A stretch of DNA of 64,000 nucleotides. Origin: Isoetes taiwanensis (Eukaryota > Streptophyta > Lycopodiopsida > Isoetales > Isoetaceae). The stretch is taken from assembly GCA_021234155.1 (NCBI GenBank), contig JAJEKV010000022.1, positions 4,547,852 through 4,611,851 on the forward strand. The letters run 5' to 3'. Shown here one piece after another: positions 24,337 to 36,480 of this stretch. The translations under genes and the position numbers were made by a program. The first letter of the stretch is position 1. Each line of letters starts with the position of its first letter. Below the pieces are notes generated by a model that was given only the letters and a program-made list of their open reading frames with translations, was not told the origin of the DNA and ran no database searches.

Positions 24337-24377
24337 GGTCATATCCAAGTTCTCACATTGCAAAGGACAACACACAC
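24335..24377. repeat. 43-bp direct repeat, right copy
   Basis: Identical to 13,183-13,225. It lies exactly where homology between segments A and B stops, so it behaves like a very long target-site duplication or a recombination scar rather than part of the duplicated segment. Confidence 0.9.
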
Positions 24378-24399
24378 TCACCCCGGTTTTTGGTCCACT

Positions 24400-25085
24400 G
24401 TTGAAAACATCAGTTTTGGTAGGTCTACATGTCCTGTTTTCAAAGAATCCTACATGTGGATTTGTGAAGGTATGGTTTTTGTTAGATAATGGTGTTCTTT
24501 TTTTTCGGTGGACTAAAACATCCAATTTGTTGTTTTGTAGTTTCTTCTATTGTGACATGTCATTTTATAATACAATCCACTGTAGGAAAGAGTACTTGAA
24601 TTTCTACATGTCTAATAATTCTATTGTCACATGTCTTTATAGATGTAGGAAAGAATATTTGATTCTCTACATGTCCTATACTTCCATTCACATGTCTTTA
24701 TAGTAGTAGGGCCAGTACTTTATTTGCTAAGGCATTGTAGGAAAGAATACATGAATTACGACATGTGTAATATTTCTATTGTCACATGTCTTTATAGAAG
24801 TCGGAAAAAGAATACTTGATTCTCTACATGTCATATGCTTCCATGTCACATGTCTTTTATAGTAGTAGGACCAGTACTTTATTTGCTAAGGCATTGTAGG
24901 AAAAAGAATACATGAATTACGACATGTGTAATACTTCTATTCTCACATGTCTTTATAGAAGTAGGAAAAAGTACTTGATTCTCTACATGTCCTATCCTTC
25001 CATATCACGGGTCTTTATAGTGGTAGGACCGGTACTTGATTTGCTACATGTGATGCGTGCGCACGATCACATGTTCTTATACTAG
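24400..25085. repeat. Tandem repeat, ~80-bp subunit in ~161-bp units
   Basis: Repeating words are GTAGGAAAGAATAC, TGAATTACGACATGTG, TTCTATTGTCACATGTC and TTTATAGAAGTAGG. GCATTGTAGG recurs at 24,731 and 24,892. The half-unit is built round ACATGTC. Frames through it repeat but are not conserved. Confidence 0.75.
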
Positions 25086-25156
25086 TATTCCATGTAACAC
25101 AAGTTACTTCAACTACTTCAATTACTTAACACCTATTTTTGCATAACGTGGGCACC

Positions 25157-26712
25157 AACATGCCAAGGTGGCTCTAACATGCCACCTAGGCTCAAACATG
25201 CCAAGGTGGCTCCAACATGCCACCTAGGCTCCAACATGACAAAATGGCTCAAACATGCCACCTAGGCTCCAACGTGCTCAAACATGCCGCGCAGGCTCCA
25301 ACATGCCACCTATGCTCCAACTTGCCAAGGTGGCTCAAATATGCCATGTGGGCTCCAACATGCCACCTAGGCTCCAACATTCCTAGGTGGCTCAAACATG
25401 CCACATAGGCTCAAACATGCCATCCGGGGGCTCACTTAGGCTCAACATGCCAAGGTGGCTCCAACATGCCACCTAGGCTCAAACATGCCAAGGTGGCTCA
25501 AACATGCCACCTAGGCTCCCAACATGCCACCTAGGCTCAAACATGCCGGTGGCTCAAACATCTCAAGGTGGGCTCAAACATGCCACCTAGGCTCCAACAT
25601 GCCACCTAGGCTCAAACATGCCAAGGTGGCTCAAACATGCTGCGTGGGCTCCACTATGCCACCTAGCCTCCAACATGCCAAGGTGGCTCACAACATGCCA
25701 CCTAGGCCCAAATATGCCAAGTTGGCTCAAACATGCCACCTAGGCTCCAACATGCCGCAGGTGGCTCCTAACACATACACCTGGGCTCAAACATGCCACG
25801 TGGGCTCCAACATGCCCGTGCCAGGGTGGCTCCAACATGCCACCTAGGCTCCAACATGCTCCAAACATGCCCACTTGTGGGCTCTAACATGCCACCTATG
25901 CTCCAACTTGCCAAGGTGGCTCAAATATCCACGTGGGCTCCAACATGCCAAGGTGGCTCAAGCATGCCACCTGGGGCTCCAACATGCCACCCTAGGCTCC
26001 TAACATGGCAAGGTGGCTCCAAACATGCCACGTGGTCTCCCACATGCCACCCCTAGGCTCCAACATGCCAAGGTGGCTCCAACATCTCAAGGTGGCTCAA
26101 ACATGCCACCTAGGCTCCAACGTGCTCAAACATGCCAAGGTGGCTCAAACATGCCACGTGGGCTCCAACATGCCAAGGTGGCTCAAACATGCCACCTAGG
26201 CTCAAACATGCCAAGGTGGTTCCCACATGCCAAGGTGGCTCCAACATGCCACCTAGGCTCAAACATGCCAAGGTGGCTCAAACATGCCACCTAGGCAACA
26301 TGACAAAATGGCTCAAACATGCCACCTAGGCTCCAACGTGCTCAAACATGCCACGGGGGCTCCAACATACCACCTATGCTCCAACTTGCCAAGGTGGCTC
26401 AAATATGCCACGTGGGCTCCAACATGCCACCTAGGCTCCAACATTCCTAGGTGGCTCAAACATACCATCTAGGCTCCAACATGCCACCAGGGCTCAAACA
26501 TGCCGGGTGTGGCTCAAACATGCCAAGGTGGGCTCAAACATGCCACCTAGGCTCCAACATGCGAGGTGGCTCAAACATGCCGCGTGGACTCCATAATGCC
26601 ACGTGGGCTCCAACATGCCAAGGTGGCTCCAACATGCCATGCAGGGGCTCCAACATGCCAAGGTGGCTCCCGGGCATGCCACCACCTAGTCTCAAGCATG
26701 CCACCTAGGCAC
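25157..26712. repeat. 19-bp minisatellite, locus 1
   Basis: About 80 copies of a 19-bp unit in two main forms, GGCTCAAACATGCCAAGGT and GGCTCCAACATGCCACCTA, arranged irregularly. Three units make 57 bp, so all frames stay open for long stretches and give apparent proteins with MPPRLKHAKVAQTCHLGS-like repeats. These are artefacts of the repeat and are not called. Confidence 0.95.
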
Positions 26713-26945
26713 CCCAAGTGTGGTGACATGGCATGCCAAGTAAAAGCTAAGGTCAAGTTTTTGACTAGGCCAAAAACCAAAGATGTCCATCTTTGGTCTT
26801 TTCGATGGGTGATGTTGGCAAATTTTTGGTGACATGGCTAGATGATGGTGACATGGACCTTGGATGTCTTTGCAAACCTTAGGGCGAGCACCTCGGCGAC
26901 CCCTTTCTTGTGAAGGGGGGTCTCAGAAAGGTAGATATCTTGGTG
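26713..26945. other. Spacer between repeat arrays, no gene
   Basis: Contains short duplicated phrases (GATGGTGACATGG, GGTGACATGGC) and nothing recognisable otherwise. Confidence 0.5.
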
Positions 26946-28960
26946 CATTTTCTCTTAAGCATTATCAGATCATCTTTGCACATCCCGCCAATTTCACCTT
27001 TTTTGAGACCAGGATTTTTATCATTGCTTTTCTTTGTGTTTATGCTCAGGAAATTCATAACTAATGCATGGGGCGGGGAAAAATCCTGGTTTTCAGCCAG
27101 CTGGCTTGCCAAAGTGGCCCCGAGTATAGGAAAATCCCGGTATTTCCGGATGAGTTTTAGACCCTCGATTTTTTATTGGGATGGCGTAGTTGGCCCGACA
27201 AGGTTTAGACCACGTTTTCAATTTTGGGGCATGGAGGAGGCCGGTTGGCGATCCGACCTGTAGCGTCGTCCTAAGCGGCGAAATTACCCTAGGGGACAAG
27301 TTCCACCTGGCCGAGTTTTCCCAAGGATCAATCACTTACCCCTCACTAGGAGGTATTCAAATCCACCTCCATGCCAATTGACTACAAGTGTGTAGTAAGC
27401 GACCTACTTTGGCGTTTCTTGGAGGGTGGTCTTCTGCCACCTAAACTTGGTCCCCTAGGTAATGGGGATGTTCCGGGGTCCATTAGGCGGGCAGTTCTCG
27501 GATTCCCAAGTGGGGTCCAGCCCGTCCTCGGCCCCGGCTTGGACTAGCCTGCGAGAACAAGATACTTGGGGTTCACCCGAGGCCTCGGTAGAAGATTGAA
27601 GTGAGAATAGCAGCACTAGGACTGCTAGGTGGTATACATGTGACCACGGAGAAGAAAAAGCTAGCTCCACTACCTAGTAGGGCGTTAAGGCAGGTGGTTT
27701 CCCCCTGGGGTTGGCTCGGAAGCTCGTCTCATGCCTACGCTTGTGCTTCTATTGCCGGTGCATTTTCTCTTGCGTGTGCGGCGTCATGCTGCACATCCTA
27801 AGATTTCACCTTTTTCGAGACCAATTTTTATACATGCTTTTCTCGTGTTTATGCTCCAAAATTCATAATTAATGCATGGGGCGGGGGAAAAATCCTGGTT
27901 TTCAGCCAGTGGCTTGCCAAGTGGCCCCGAGTATAGGAAAATCCCGGTATTTCCGGATGAGTTTTAGACCCTCGATTTTTATTGGGATGGCCACTTGGTT
28001 GGCCTTGACGGGGTTTAGACCACGTTTTTTTTTTGGGGCATGGAGGAGGCCCCGGATTGGCGATCCCACCTGCACCCGTCATGCCCCGAACGACCAAATT
28101 ACCCTAGGGGACAAGTTCCACGGCGAGTTTCCCCCAGGATCAATCACTTACCCCCTCACTAGGAGGTATTGACCATCCACCTCCATGCCAATTGACTACA
28201 AGTGTGTAGTAAGCGACCTACTTTGGCGTTTCTTGGAGAGGGGTGGTCTTACGCCCGCGAAACTTGGTCCCCCTAGGTAATGGGGATGTTCAGGGTCCAT
28301 TGGCGGAGCCAGATTCGGTTCGGAGTGGGGGTCCAAAGCAGTCCTCGGCCCCGACTTGGATTTTTGCAAAGAACAAGATACTTGGGGTTCACCACGAGGC
28401 CACGGTAGAAGATTGAAGTGACAATAGGACACTAGGACTTTGCTAGGTGGTATACATGTGACCCGGAGAAGAAAAAGCTAGCTCCACTTTCGATGGGGAC
28501 GTTCTGGGCCGGTGGCCTCAAGAAAGGGGTTGGCGGCCGGTGTCTCATGCCTACCTTGTGCTTCTATTGTCGGTGCATTTTCTCTTGCGTGTGCGGCGTC
28601 ATGTTGCATATCCCGCCAAGATTTCACCTTTTGAGACCCGGATTTTTATACGTGTTGTTTTTGTGTTTATGCTCCGATTTCATAATTAATGCATGGGGCG
28701 GGAAAAATCCTGATTTTCAGCCACCGGCTTGCCAAGTGGCAGCGAGTGTCTGGAAAAATCCCCTGTTATTTTGGGCGACTTTAGACCCTCGATTTTTGAT
28801 TGGGATGGCCACCGTTGGCCGGCGAGGGGTTTTTGACCACGTTTTTTGATTTTGGGGCATGGAGGAGGCCCGGATTGGCGATCCGACCTCTCCATGTCAT
28901 CCGGGCGCCAAAACCCCCTAGGGGACAAGTTCCACGGCCCTCTTGATCGAGAGGAGCATC
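26946..28960. repeat. Tandem array of ~810-bp units
   Basis: The series GCATTTTCTCTTGCGTGTG, GATTTCACCTTTTT, TTAATGCATGGGGCGGG, CCGGTATTTCCGGATGAG, ACCCTCGATTTTT, GGGGCATGGAGGAGGCC, ACCCTAGGGGACAAGTTCC recurs from about 26,948, 27,758 and 28,574. The third unit is shorter and changes after the GGGGACAAGTTCC word. A frame reading APSIGKSRYFRMSFRPSIF is shared by the first two units but broken in the third. Confidence 0.8.
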
Positions 28961-29470
28961 CCGAATGTAAATCCTACCAAACCCTAGGGTTTGGTAGGGT
29001 TTATCTCGAGCGTCAAGGCGGAGACTAACACATCCAAACTTTGCATGGAGTTCTCGTGTATGCTCCGGGGACCATGCCCCGGAGATGGGGTCAAATCCCT
29101 AGCGACATGCTTTTCCCAGACTCCCCTTCACCGGAAAGGGGCTTGTGAAGGAGTCTCGAAAGGTATCTTTGCCAACCGGGAAATTTGGCTCCTCGTCTCC
29201 CAATGCCATGAGGGTAATCCAACCCGGGTATTCCACGTCGGATCCCGGGCCCTGGGTCATCGGACATCCCGAATGTAAACCCTATCAAACCCTAGGGTTT
29301 TGCTAGGGTTTACATCTCGGCGTCAAAGGCGGAGACTCACACATCCGAAACTTTGCATGGAGTTCTCTCGTGGTATGCTGGGACCATGCCCTGAGATGGG
29401 GTCGAATCCCCCTCAAGAAAGATGCTTTCGAGACTCCCCTTCACGAAAAGGGTGCGTTTTCTTGGATAGC
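28961..29470. repeat. ~306-bp tandem pair with telomere-like palindromes
   Basis: Two units begin CATCCCGAATGTAAA at 28,958 and 29,267. Each starts with a near-perfect palindrome centred on AAACCCTAGGGTTT (28,966-29,003 and 29,274-29,313), followed by GGCGGAGACT, CACATCC, CTTTGCATGGAGTTCTC and GGGACCATGCCC. The second unit diverges after about 29,460. Confidence 0.8.
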
Positions 29471-30283
29471 TAGGTGAGCCTTTTGCTAACCACATATGCG
29501 AGCCATGGCAAGCTGAAATAACGAGTTTGGATCTATTGGCCATCCTTAATGATCCCAAAGCGGTTTTGCTACTTGCAAAGGCTCTTGACTTCTAATTGCC
29601 ACCTTTGGGAGGAGGATAACTCCAAACCCCATTCTATCGGTTCCTATTGCTTCATGTTTTTCAATTGCGGCTTCTCAACCATGTCCCAAGTGCAACCGGC
29701 TAAGACTGGACCCCCATAGCGTAAACCCTTCAACCTAGCAACACCGCGGGTTTACGTTTGGAGGCTATATCCTAGTCGGTTCGACCAAAATCTTGCACAA
29801 TGTCATCACGTAGAGGGAGGGTGTTGATGCCATAAGATGTGCCTTTAAAACCTTCCGGGAGGCGGTTAAGCCCCAAAGGTCCTCTCCCAAAGAACCTTGG
29901 CCACGGATGGGCAACTTTCCCACTCCGGAGTAGGCGTGAACCCGACTACGCCAATGGACTCAAAACGTTGATATTACCCCCGGAGACCAAGTTTCGGTGG
30001 GTAGAAGACTACCCCTTTTTCAAGAAGGCGCCAAAGTAGCTCATGTCCAACATGTTCGTAGTCAAGCGGGTCTAAGAGGTGGTCAGAATCTTGCCATGTA
30101 GAGGGGTTAAGTATTTTTTCGTTGCAAAAAATGACCGTTTAACTTGGTCCCTAGGGTAATTTCAGCGTTTGGATCGCATGCGAAATTAAGTCGAATCTCT
30201 ATTTGAACCTTTGTCTTGCCGACGACAAAATGCCTCTACCAAAAAGTTCAAAGGTTATCATATTTCTTGCATGAAGTCCTATC
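29471..30283. other. No recognisable gene
   Basis: Short open frames only, without family features. The plus-strand frame at 29,839-30,039 is Pro/Arg/Lys-rich and I do not recognise it. Confidence 0.5.
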
Positions 30284-30466
30284 ATCATGCCCACATGGCA
30301 TGTTTAAGCCACCTTGGCATTTTTGAGCCACCTTGGCATGTTGGAGCATAGGTGGCATGTTGGAGCCACCTTGGCATGTTTGAGCCACCTTGGCATGTTC
30401 GAGCCTAGGTGGCATGTTAGCGCCTAGGTGGCATCACTCCTTAACATGTTGGAGCCTAGGTGGCAT
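30284..30466. repeat. 19-bp minisatellite, inverted, left of Gypsy
   Basis: Same unit as locus 1 but on the other strand (TTGGAGCCACCTTGGCATG, GGAGCCTAGGTGGCATGTT). It ends at the Gypsy LTR. GCAT at 30,463-30,466 matches GCAT at 40,871-40,874, the probable target-site duplication. Confidence 0.9.
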
Positions 30467-32069
30467 TGTTGGCGGGCCAACCTACCCCAAGCCCGACAGA
30501 GTTCTTAGGCAATGGATGACAAAATAATAATAATGAATGACAAAAAAAAATATAATTCCGTTAATTACTTACGCCAACACCACCACAACTAGGCTCATAG
30601 CTTCCGTTATACCCCTTAAGCCTAGCCTACCGGCTTCCTTTTACTCCTTGCATTAATTATTATGTGAGTGCAAACTTGTAATATTTATTATCCTTGATTT
30701 GTTTTAGCATCACATGGTCTTAGAGTAATGTTCTCCTTGTATTTTAATTTTATCTTTTTTTTTATGTATAGGAAATTACAAGGTTTAACTTATTACTTAT
30801 GGAATTGTTGGACTTATAAAATTGTTAGGTTTAGTTAAACACTTAGGTTTTCACGCTTGAACATTTATTTAGGGCAAAACACAGAACCCTGTCGAGAAGG
30901 CAGTGACCATGCACAAATCCGCTTCCTCCTCTTCAATCGATTCGACTCTCACTTTCTACGCTATGGCCCACGATCAAATCGGCCATTTCCCCTCCTTCCT
31001 CCGGTTTCTTCTTTCTTCTCAAGTTGAGCCTTCACTGTGCTTGGTTTTTACGCAAAATTAACAGCTAATTCTTGGGCTCCAAGGTAAGCAATCGGATCTG
31101 GCTTAGGGTATGGCAATACAGATGGAGAAGGCGGCTATTGGGTTATGGCAGAAGATCTGGGTTGTTTGCAGGCTGTATCTTCCAAGCATGGGCAGTGTTA
31201 TGGCAAAGAACCAAACCGTCCGGACTTGGGCAAAAAGAGCTAAGAAGTTCTTTCCTTATTTATGATTTACTATAAGAATTGTAGATTCAGCAACCAACAT
31301 GACTGATTTGACTCAATAAAATTTCGATTTCTTCATGACATTAGAAACAGAGCAGCACTGTTAAGATGATTTTCTTTCTCTTTTATCTCTGATTTTTTAT
31401 TCATTCCATTTAGATTCTTATTATAACTTAATACTCTTACAGATTCAAGACAGATACAAGATAAGATGCACTGTGATTCACAAAGGATTTCCTTGAGGTA
31501 AATCTTTGTGAAAAACTGATGGCAATACATTCTGCATTAGTTTATTTAATTTAGATTTCATCACCACACTCACACACAAAAGAAATTATTCATTCACACA
31601 AAATAGCATCATCATAAACTAGAAAGGAAGACATCATGCACACGCAATGATGGACCAGAATCATACCAGGACGCTCAGGCAATCAGCAGAGAGCAGACTC
31701 GAATAGGCACAAAAAGGGTAGTTTTTTCATTCACGTTGAATTTCTCTTATACAATTCCAATAAAATCGGACCTTTAAAAAATACAATCTTTGCCCTCCAT
31801 GTGGAAAACTTCCTTTTAGCTCCAAGATTTTGACACCTCATCAATCCAAAAATATGGTCTCCTCCAATCAAACTGCTTTGTGCTTTCTCCTTACCACTAA
31901 AATTCGAATTTCTAATGGTCTTCAATAATATAAGCATCAAAATCTTCAAAATAACCTTGTAACTATGCACTTTGGTGGAGTTACACACAGCCCATACGTC
32001 TTCATTGCAGCTTCTTTTCACCTTTGTTTCACTCAAAATCAAAATTTCTGTTGTGTTGACCGCTCCACA
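30467..32069 (-). repeat. 3' LTR of the Gypsy element
   Basis: Downstream LTR for the reverse-strand element. Immediately upstream on that strand (32,070-32,085) is a purine-rich tract AAGTAAGGGGGATAA, the probable polypurine tract. A similar tract lies at about 32,906-32,920. Open frames inside the LTR recur in both copies but are too short and unconserved in type to call. Confidence 0.85.
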
Positions 32070-32085
32070 TTATCCCCCTTACTTG

Positions 32086-33070
32086 TATTCGACGTCTCGG
32101 CGAACTTGCTTTCAAAAATCTGCTTTCGGATGATAAAAGATTGGACTAGAACTTCTCATTTCTCTTAGCAAGGTAGCAACACCATTATTAACCGGGATTA
32201 AAAAACCTGCGCCCTTCGGGTGTTGAGGAAAAACCACGGTAATAATGATGTCACTATATCAACCTCATCCTATTTAGTTGCCTATTGTGAACTTGCCGGA
32301 ATGGAGACAATGGCCAACAATACGGGAAATGGAAAAACAATGGTAAAGAAAACAATGGTCATGGTTGGTAAGCCAACTAAAAACAGATGAACATGAAATG
32401 ATGGAAAAATGATGCTCCCCAGCTTAAAAATAACGTTAGTAGAACATATGGCTGCTAATATGGTGAAGTTTATTGGCAAGCACTTTATGATTTGAATGAT
32501 ATGGATGAATGAAAGGCGTATGGTTTGACTAATTACGAAGAACAACCGGTGAACACGCCATGGAAACAAAAATTAGTAAAAAACATTGTTTGCGATGGTA
32601 AAGCTTACATGGCGGACTTTAATGGATTGACATGGAGTGGATGAGTGTAATGTGAAATGAATTGACTAAAAATGGAGACAAGCGGTGAACCTATCATGGA
32701 AACATAAAAGTTAGTAACAAATTGTCACTGGATCATGGGTTGATTTGGCGCCTTTATGGATTGAATGAGGTGTAAGAATGAAAAATGAGATGAATTTGAG
32801 TAATACGGGAGAGCAAGCAGATGAATAATAAGAAAAAAATCAAATTCTTTAATTTTATTTTTATTTATTTTTTTTTTTCACTTTTTTAATAATTTTTCCC
32901 TTATTATGCTATTATCCCCTTACTTGTATTCATCGCTCTCGATGAATTACATTGCATCTGAAGTTTCTTGAAAGTCCTTGGTGCATAATATGGCTTAAAG
33001 CGGGCACCATTAATTCGCGTTGGGAGCTCGTTCCTGTAAAATCTTGCAATGACACAGAACCGTTAGGAAA
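32086..33070. other. Non-coding 3' internal region of the Gypsy element
   Basis: Lies between the integrase end and the 3' LTR. Contains internal similarity (GGTGAACACGCCATGGAAAC versus GGTGAACCTATCATGGAAAC) and a T-rich stretch at 32,840-32,900. No gene. Confidence 0.6.
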
Positions 33071-33074
33071 AATT

Positions 33075-34181
33075 TTAAGGACTACATATGGTCCCTATCT
33101 CATTCTCAACTTTCCGGTTTCTTCCAATGTTTTGAATCATATAACAATACCAAATCATTTTCCACAAATTCTTTATTTTTTTATTATGAGCATCATACCA
33201 TGTTTTACGTTGCCTTTGGAGTGCTTCTCTAGCCATGTATGCATGAAGACGTGCTTCATCTAGCTTCTCTAATTCTTGCAAGCGTGCCTTAAGACTACCA
33301 TCTTCATCAAGCTTTTCCCTTACAGCCACTTTCGTAATGATGGAATTTCTATTTCAATAGGTAAGATGGCCTCTTGGCCATACACTAACATGAAGGGAGT
33401 AGATTTAGGGTAACTTTGTAAGCTATTCTATAGGCCCATAATGCATCTAACAATCTCTTATCCCAATCAGTCCTATTAGCGTTACAAATCTTCGTCATTA
33501 TATTACATAGAGTTTTATTGGTTCTTTCAACTTGGCCATTGGCTTGGGGATGATAGGGTGTACTCTTTCTATGGGCTATGGCGTGGCGTTCGGTCAAGGT
33601 AGCGACCACATCATTGATAAAGTGTGAACCTCTATCACTAACCAACTCTAAAGGGACACCCAAACCTAGTAATGATGTTTTCATATAAGAAAGTTGCTAC
33701 ACTAGGGCCATTTGCATTAGCATTTCTCAATGCTTTTGCCTCAACCCATTTGGTAACATAATCCGTGCACACCAATATATACTCTAACGGGTTTGAGTGA
33801 AGGAGGATTAATGGGACCTACAAAATCTATCCCCATTTTTCAAAAGGTAATATGGGAACTATCTGGGTTGAGGCATAGAATCTCGTCTAGTAGGCCGACC
33901 CAATCTTTGGCAAAGGTCACAATGTTTTACCCGGATTGTTACATCATGGTACAAACTAGGCCACCAATAACCAACATTTAACACTTTCTTTAGCAAAGGA
34001 CATCTGCAAAAAATGACCTCCAAATAGGGGAATCATGGCAAGCTCTAATGACCTTTTGCACTTCATGAGGGAATATGCATCTACGCAGGATATCATCTTT
34101 ACCTACCCTATACAAGGTTCCGGCCAGCAAAGTGAAAGGTTTACATTTTTGAATTAATCTTTTCCTTTCTATGGCTCTCAT
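33075..34181 (-). pseudogene. Gypsy integrase
   Basis: The N-terminal part (33,990-34,181) has LYRVGKDDILRRCIFPHEV and VIRACHD, the zinc-binding side. The catalytic core (33,385-33,684) has ELVSDRGSHFINDV, STPYHPQANGQVERTNKTL and WDKRLLDALWAYR, covering the second Asp and the Glu of D-D-35-E. The first Asp region lies in broken frames between 33,690 and 33,990. The C-terminal part (33,075-33,329) has EARLHAYMAREALQRQRK and WYDAHNKKIK. No chromodomain follows. It inserts element DNA into the genome. Confidence 0.8.
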
Positions 34182-34303
34182 ATCATCCGGAAATTCACCG
34201 ATTGAAAGGAATTGACCACATCAACATACCATTCGAACTGCGGTCACCATAAACAAGTTAGCATCGGGCAAGTCATCTTTTACCCTTTTATCGTTAGAAT
34301 CAC

Positions 34304-34620
34304 TCAATAATCGCGATAAATGGTTCGGCAGGGTGCATGAGATTTTCCTGGTTTTACAATTATACGAAATTGAAACTCTTGCAACATGAGTAACCATCTA
34401 GTTATTCTTCCCGTTCTGCAAGGTTTTAAAATTAAATATCTCAATGCTTGGTGGTCAACAAAAAATACAAATTCTTTTCCCAATAAATAGTGGCGAAACT
34501 TTATAATTGAATAAATCATGCCCAATCCTTCCCTTTCGGTTGTTGAATAATTCTTTTCTGCATTAGACAATTGATTTACTAGCATAATAAATTGGATGAT
34601 CCCACCCATCTTGTTGTGGT
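34304..34620 (-). CDS. Gypsy RNase H domain
   Basis: Reads LSNAEKNYSTTEREGLGMIY, FRHYLLGKEFVFFVDHQALR and LQEFQFRIIVKPGKSH, which match the RNase H signature (N-Y-x-x-T-E-x-E-x-L; F-x-x-x-x-D-H-x-A-L; F-x-I-x-x-x-x-G-x-x-N). It degrades RNA in the RNA-DNA hybrid. The final GKSHAPC departs from the usual GK-N-AD. A frameshift separates it from RT. Confidence 0.8.
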
Positions 34621-34829
34621 TGTGACAAAATACTTCCTATTGCATATCCTCAAGAGTCTACATGGACATGAAATTCCCTTTCCCAATTAGGAAAAAACTA
34701 AGTATGGGTGCGATTATTAGTGCTTCTTTTAAACTTGTAAATGCTTTTTGACATTCTTGTGTCCACCGATATTCTTTTCCCCTTTAAGGAGTGCGGTTAA
34801 TGGTAAAGCCTTATTAGCATAATATCTTA

Positions 34830-36137
34830 TAAATCTTAATGATACCCTATATGCCCAAGAAATGCTTGTAATTGCTTAATGTTAGTAGGTGGCTCCAATT
34901 CCGAAATAACTTTAGTCTTATCAGGGTCAATTGCAATACCCTTGCCCGAAATGATCCTACCCAACAACGTCCCATGGGTAACTCCAAACAAACATTTCAT
35001 AGGGTTTAGAGATATACCATATTCTCGACATTTCATAAAGCATAACTGAGTTTCTCCCAGGTTCTTGCCTCAGGTACTAAAAACACGTAAATCATCAAGA
35101 AACACTTCCATAAAGTCTCTTAGATAATCTTTAAATGCACCCGTAACTACCCTTTGGAAAGTGGCAGGGCATTACACAACCCGAATGGCATAACCTTATA
35201 CATGTAGCACCCCCATTCCGTGACAAATGTGGTTTTTCCTATCTTCCTTGGCAAATACTCACCTGGTTGTACCAATTCAACCCGGCTAAGAAAAGAATAG
35301 TACTCATGGCCAGAACCGAATCAATAACGTTATCAAAGGAAAGGAACAGAAAACCCATCCTTAATGGTGGCGACATTTAATTTTCTATATAGTCCACACA
35401 CACCCTTAATTTTTAGACTTCTTTGGAACTATAACTATTGGGGACAACCACTCACTAGTTTCCACCGGTTCAATAAACTTAGCTTTAATTAAATTATCCA
35501 GCTCTTCCCTTACCACCTTTTGAGTAATGAGGGTTCATCCCCCAAGGGGTCGTTGCCTTATAGCTTTTGTGTTAGCTTCAAGTACAATTCTATGCACACT
35601 TAACTCGGGTGATATACCCTTCAGATCCTCATACGTCCATGCAAAGACATCCTTAAACTCCATGAGGAGATCCTTATATTCTTTATGTTCTTCACCAGGA
35701 TTAAGTTTTCCCAATCGTACCATCTTGGGTTCTCCCGAAGTACCTAAATTCAACTCATCATAAGTGGGACGGGTTAGCATTTGTTGGACTTCCTTGGATG
35801 CACAATGGGAGGGGGTTTCTTTTAGCTTGGGTTCTCCCTCCTCAAATTTTGAGAAGTACTCAGGATATCTCTCCTCTTCTTCTTCCTTTATAGTTTCATT
35901 TACTTCTTCCACATTTACAGCAAAAACATTTACACAATTCATCCATTCCTCTATAGCCACAGATGAAGTATCATCCCTCATTGTTAGTTTTTCATAACCC
36001 TCTTGCTCTACATAAACTTGGTCTACTTCTATTTCATTATTATTTTCGTTACTATCTACATCATCATCATTATTATCAACATGCATATCTTCAATTGAGG
36101 AACTAGTATCACTATCATTGTCATCCTTATTACCCAT
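34830..36137 (-). pseudogene. Gypsy linker and reverse transcriptase
   Basis: 35,535-36,137 is an open stretch with an acidic N-part (SNENNNEIEVD) and the linker VFAWTYEDLKGISPEL. RT follows in broken frames: PIVIVPKKSKN and CVWTI near 35,400-35,450 (the VPKK..R.CVDYR motif), the catalytic VFLDDLRVF at 35,085-35,105 (YxDD-type with Phe-Leu-Asp-Asp), then NPMKCLFGVTHGTLLGRIIS and QLQAFLGHIGY at 34,836-35,036. Order and spacing are those of Gypsy RT, which copies element RNA into DNA. Frameshifts between 35,050 and 35,530 interrupt it. Confidence 0.8.
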
Positions 36138-36159
36138 TGAACATGGACCCTTATCTTGA

Positions 36160-36480
36160 TTAAATTATTCCCATCTCCAATTTGCAAATAGCACCAGACC
36201 AATCATGTTTAGCTGATGCTTGCATTAACCATGGCCTTCCTAACAACAATGGATAAGTGCATGCACTATTTGGCATCTTTAAAATGACATAATCCACAAA
36301 GAAAGTCACACCAGCAATTAAGGTTTTAATCCCAGTAACTAATCCCAAAGGTGTTACCTTTCGTTGATCAGCCATCCTCACTATAAAACTTACAGGCATA
36401 GGCTCTGGCAAATCTAGTTTCCTCCACATACTCTCAGGCATAATGTTCACGCCTCAGCCCCCATCAATAGTGCAATTTAG
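36160..36480 (-). CDS. Gypsy aspartic protease domain
   Basis: The reverse strand reads IDGG, then a stop in place of one codon, then VNIMPESMWRKLDLPEP, and later YPLLLGRPWLMQASAKHDW. The IDGG replaces the usual D-[ST]-G active-site triplet; IDGG-x-x-VN(I/V)MP is common in plant non-chromoviral Gypsy proteases. LLGRPWL is the conserved C-terminal flap partner. It matures the gag-pol polyprotein. Confidence 0.7.

Noticed and set aside
25217-26708. Many open frames with Met-Pro-Pro-Arg-Leu-Lys-His repeats in all three plus frames
   Set aside because: They are produced by a 19-bp repeat without stops in any frame; the same occurs at 40,956-41,390 and on the other strand. No start context and no constraint.
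25157-26712. CRISPR-like array
   Set aside because: The repeats are contiguous 19-bp units with no unique spacers, and the DNA is plant nuclear.
28966-29313. Interstitial telomere
   Set aside because: There are only palindromic CCCTA/TAGGG words, not a run of TTTAGGG repeats.
31072-31275. Frame with WLRVWQYRWRRRLLGYGR, repeated at 39,876
   Set aside because: It is part of the Gypsy LTR and present only because the LTR is duplicated; no known LTR-encoded protein matches.
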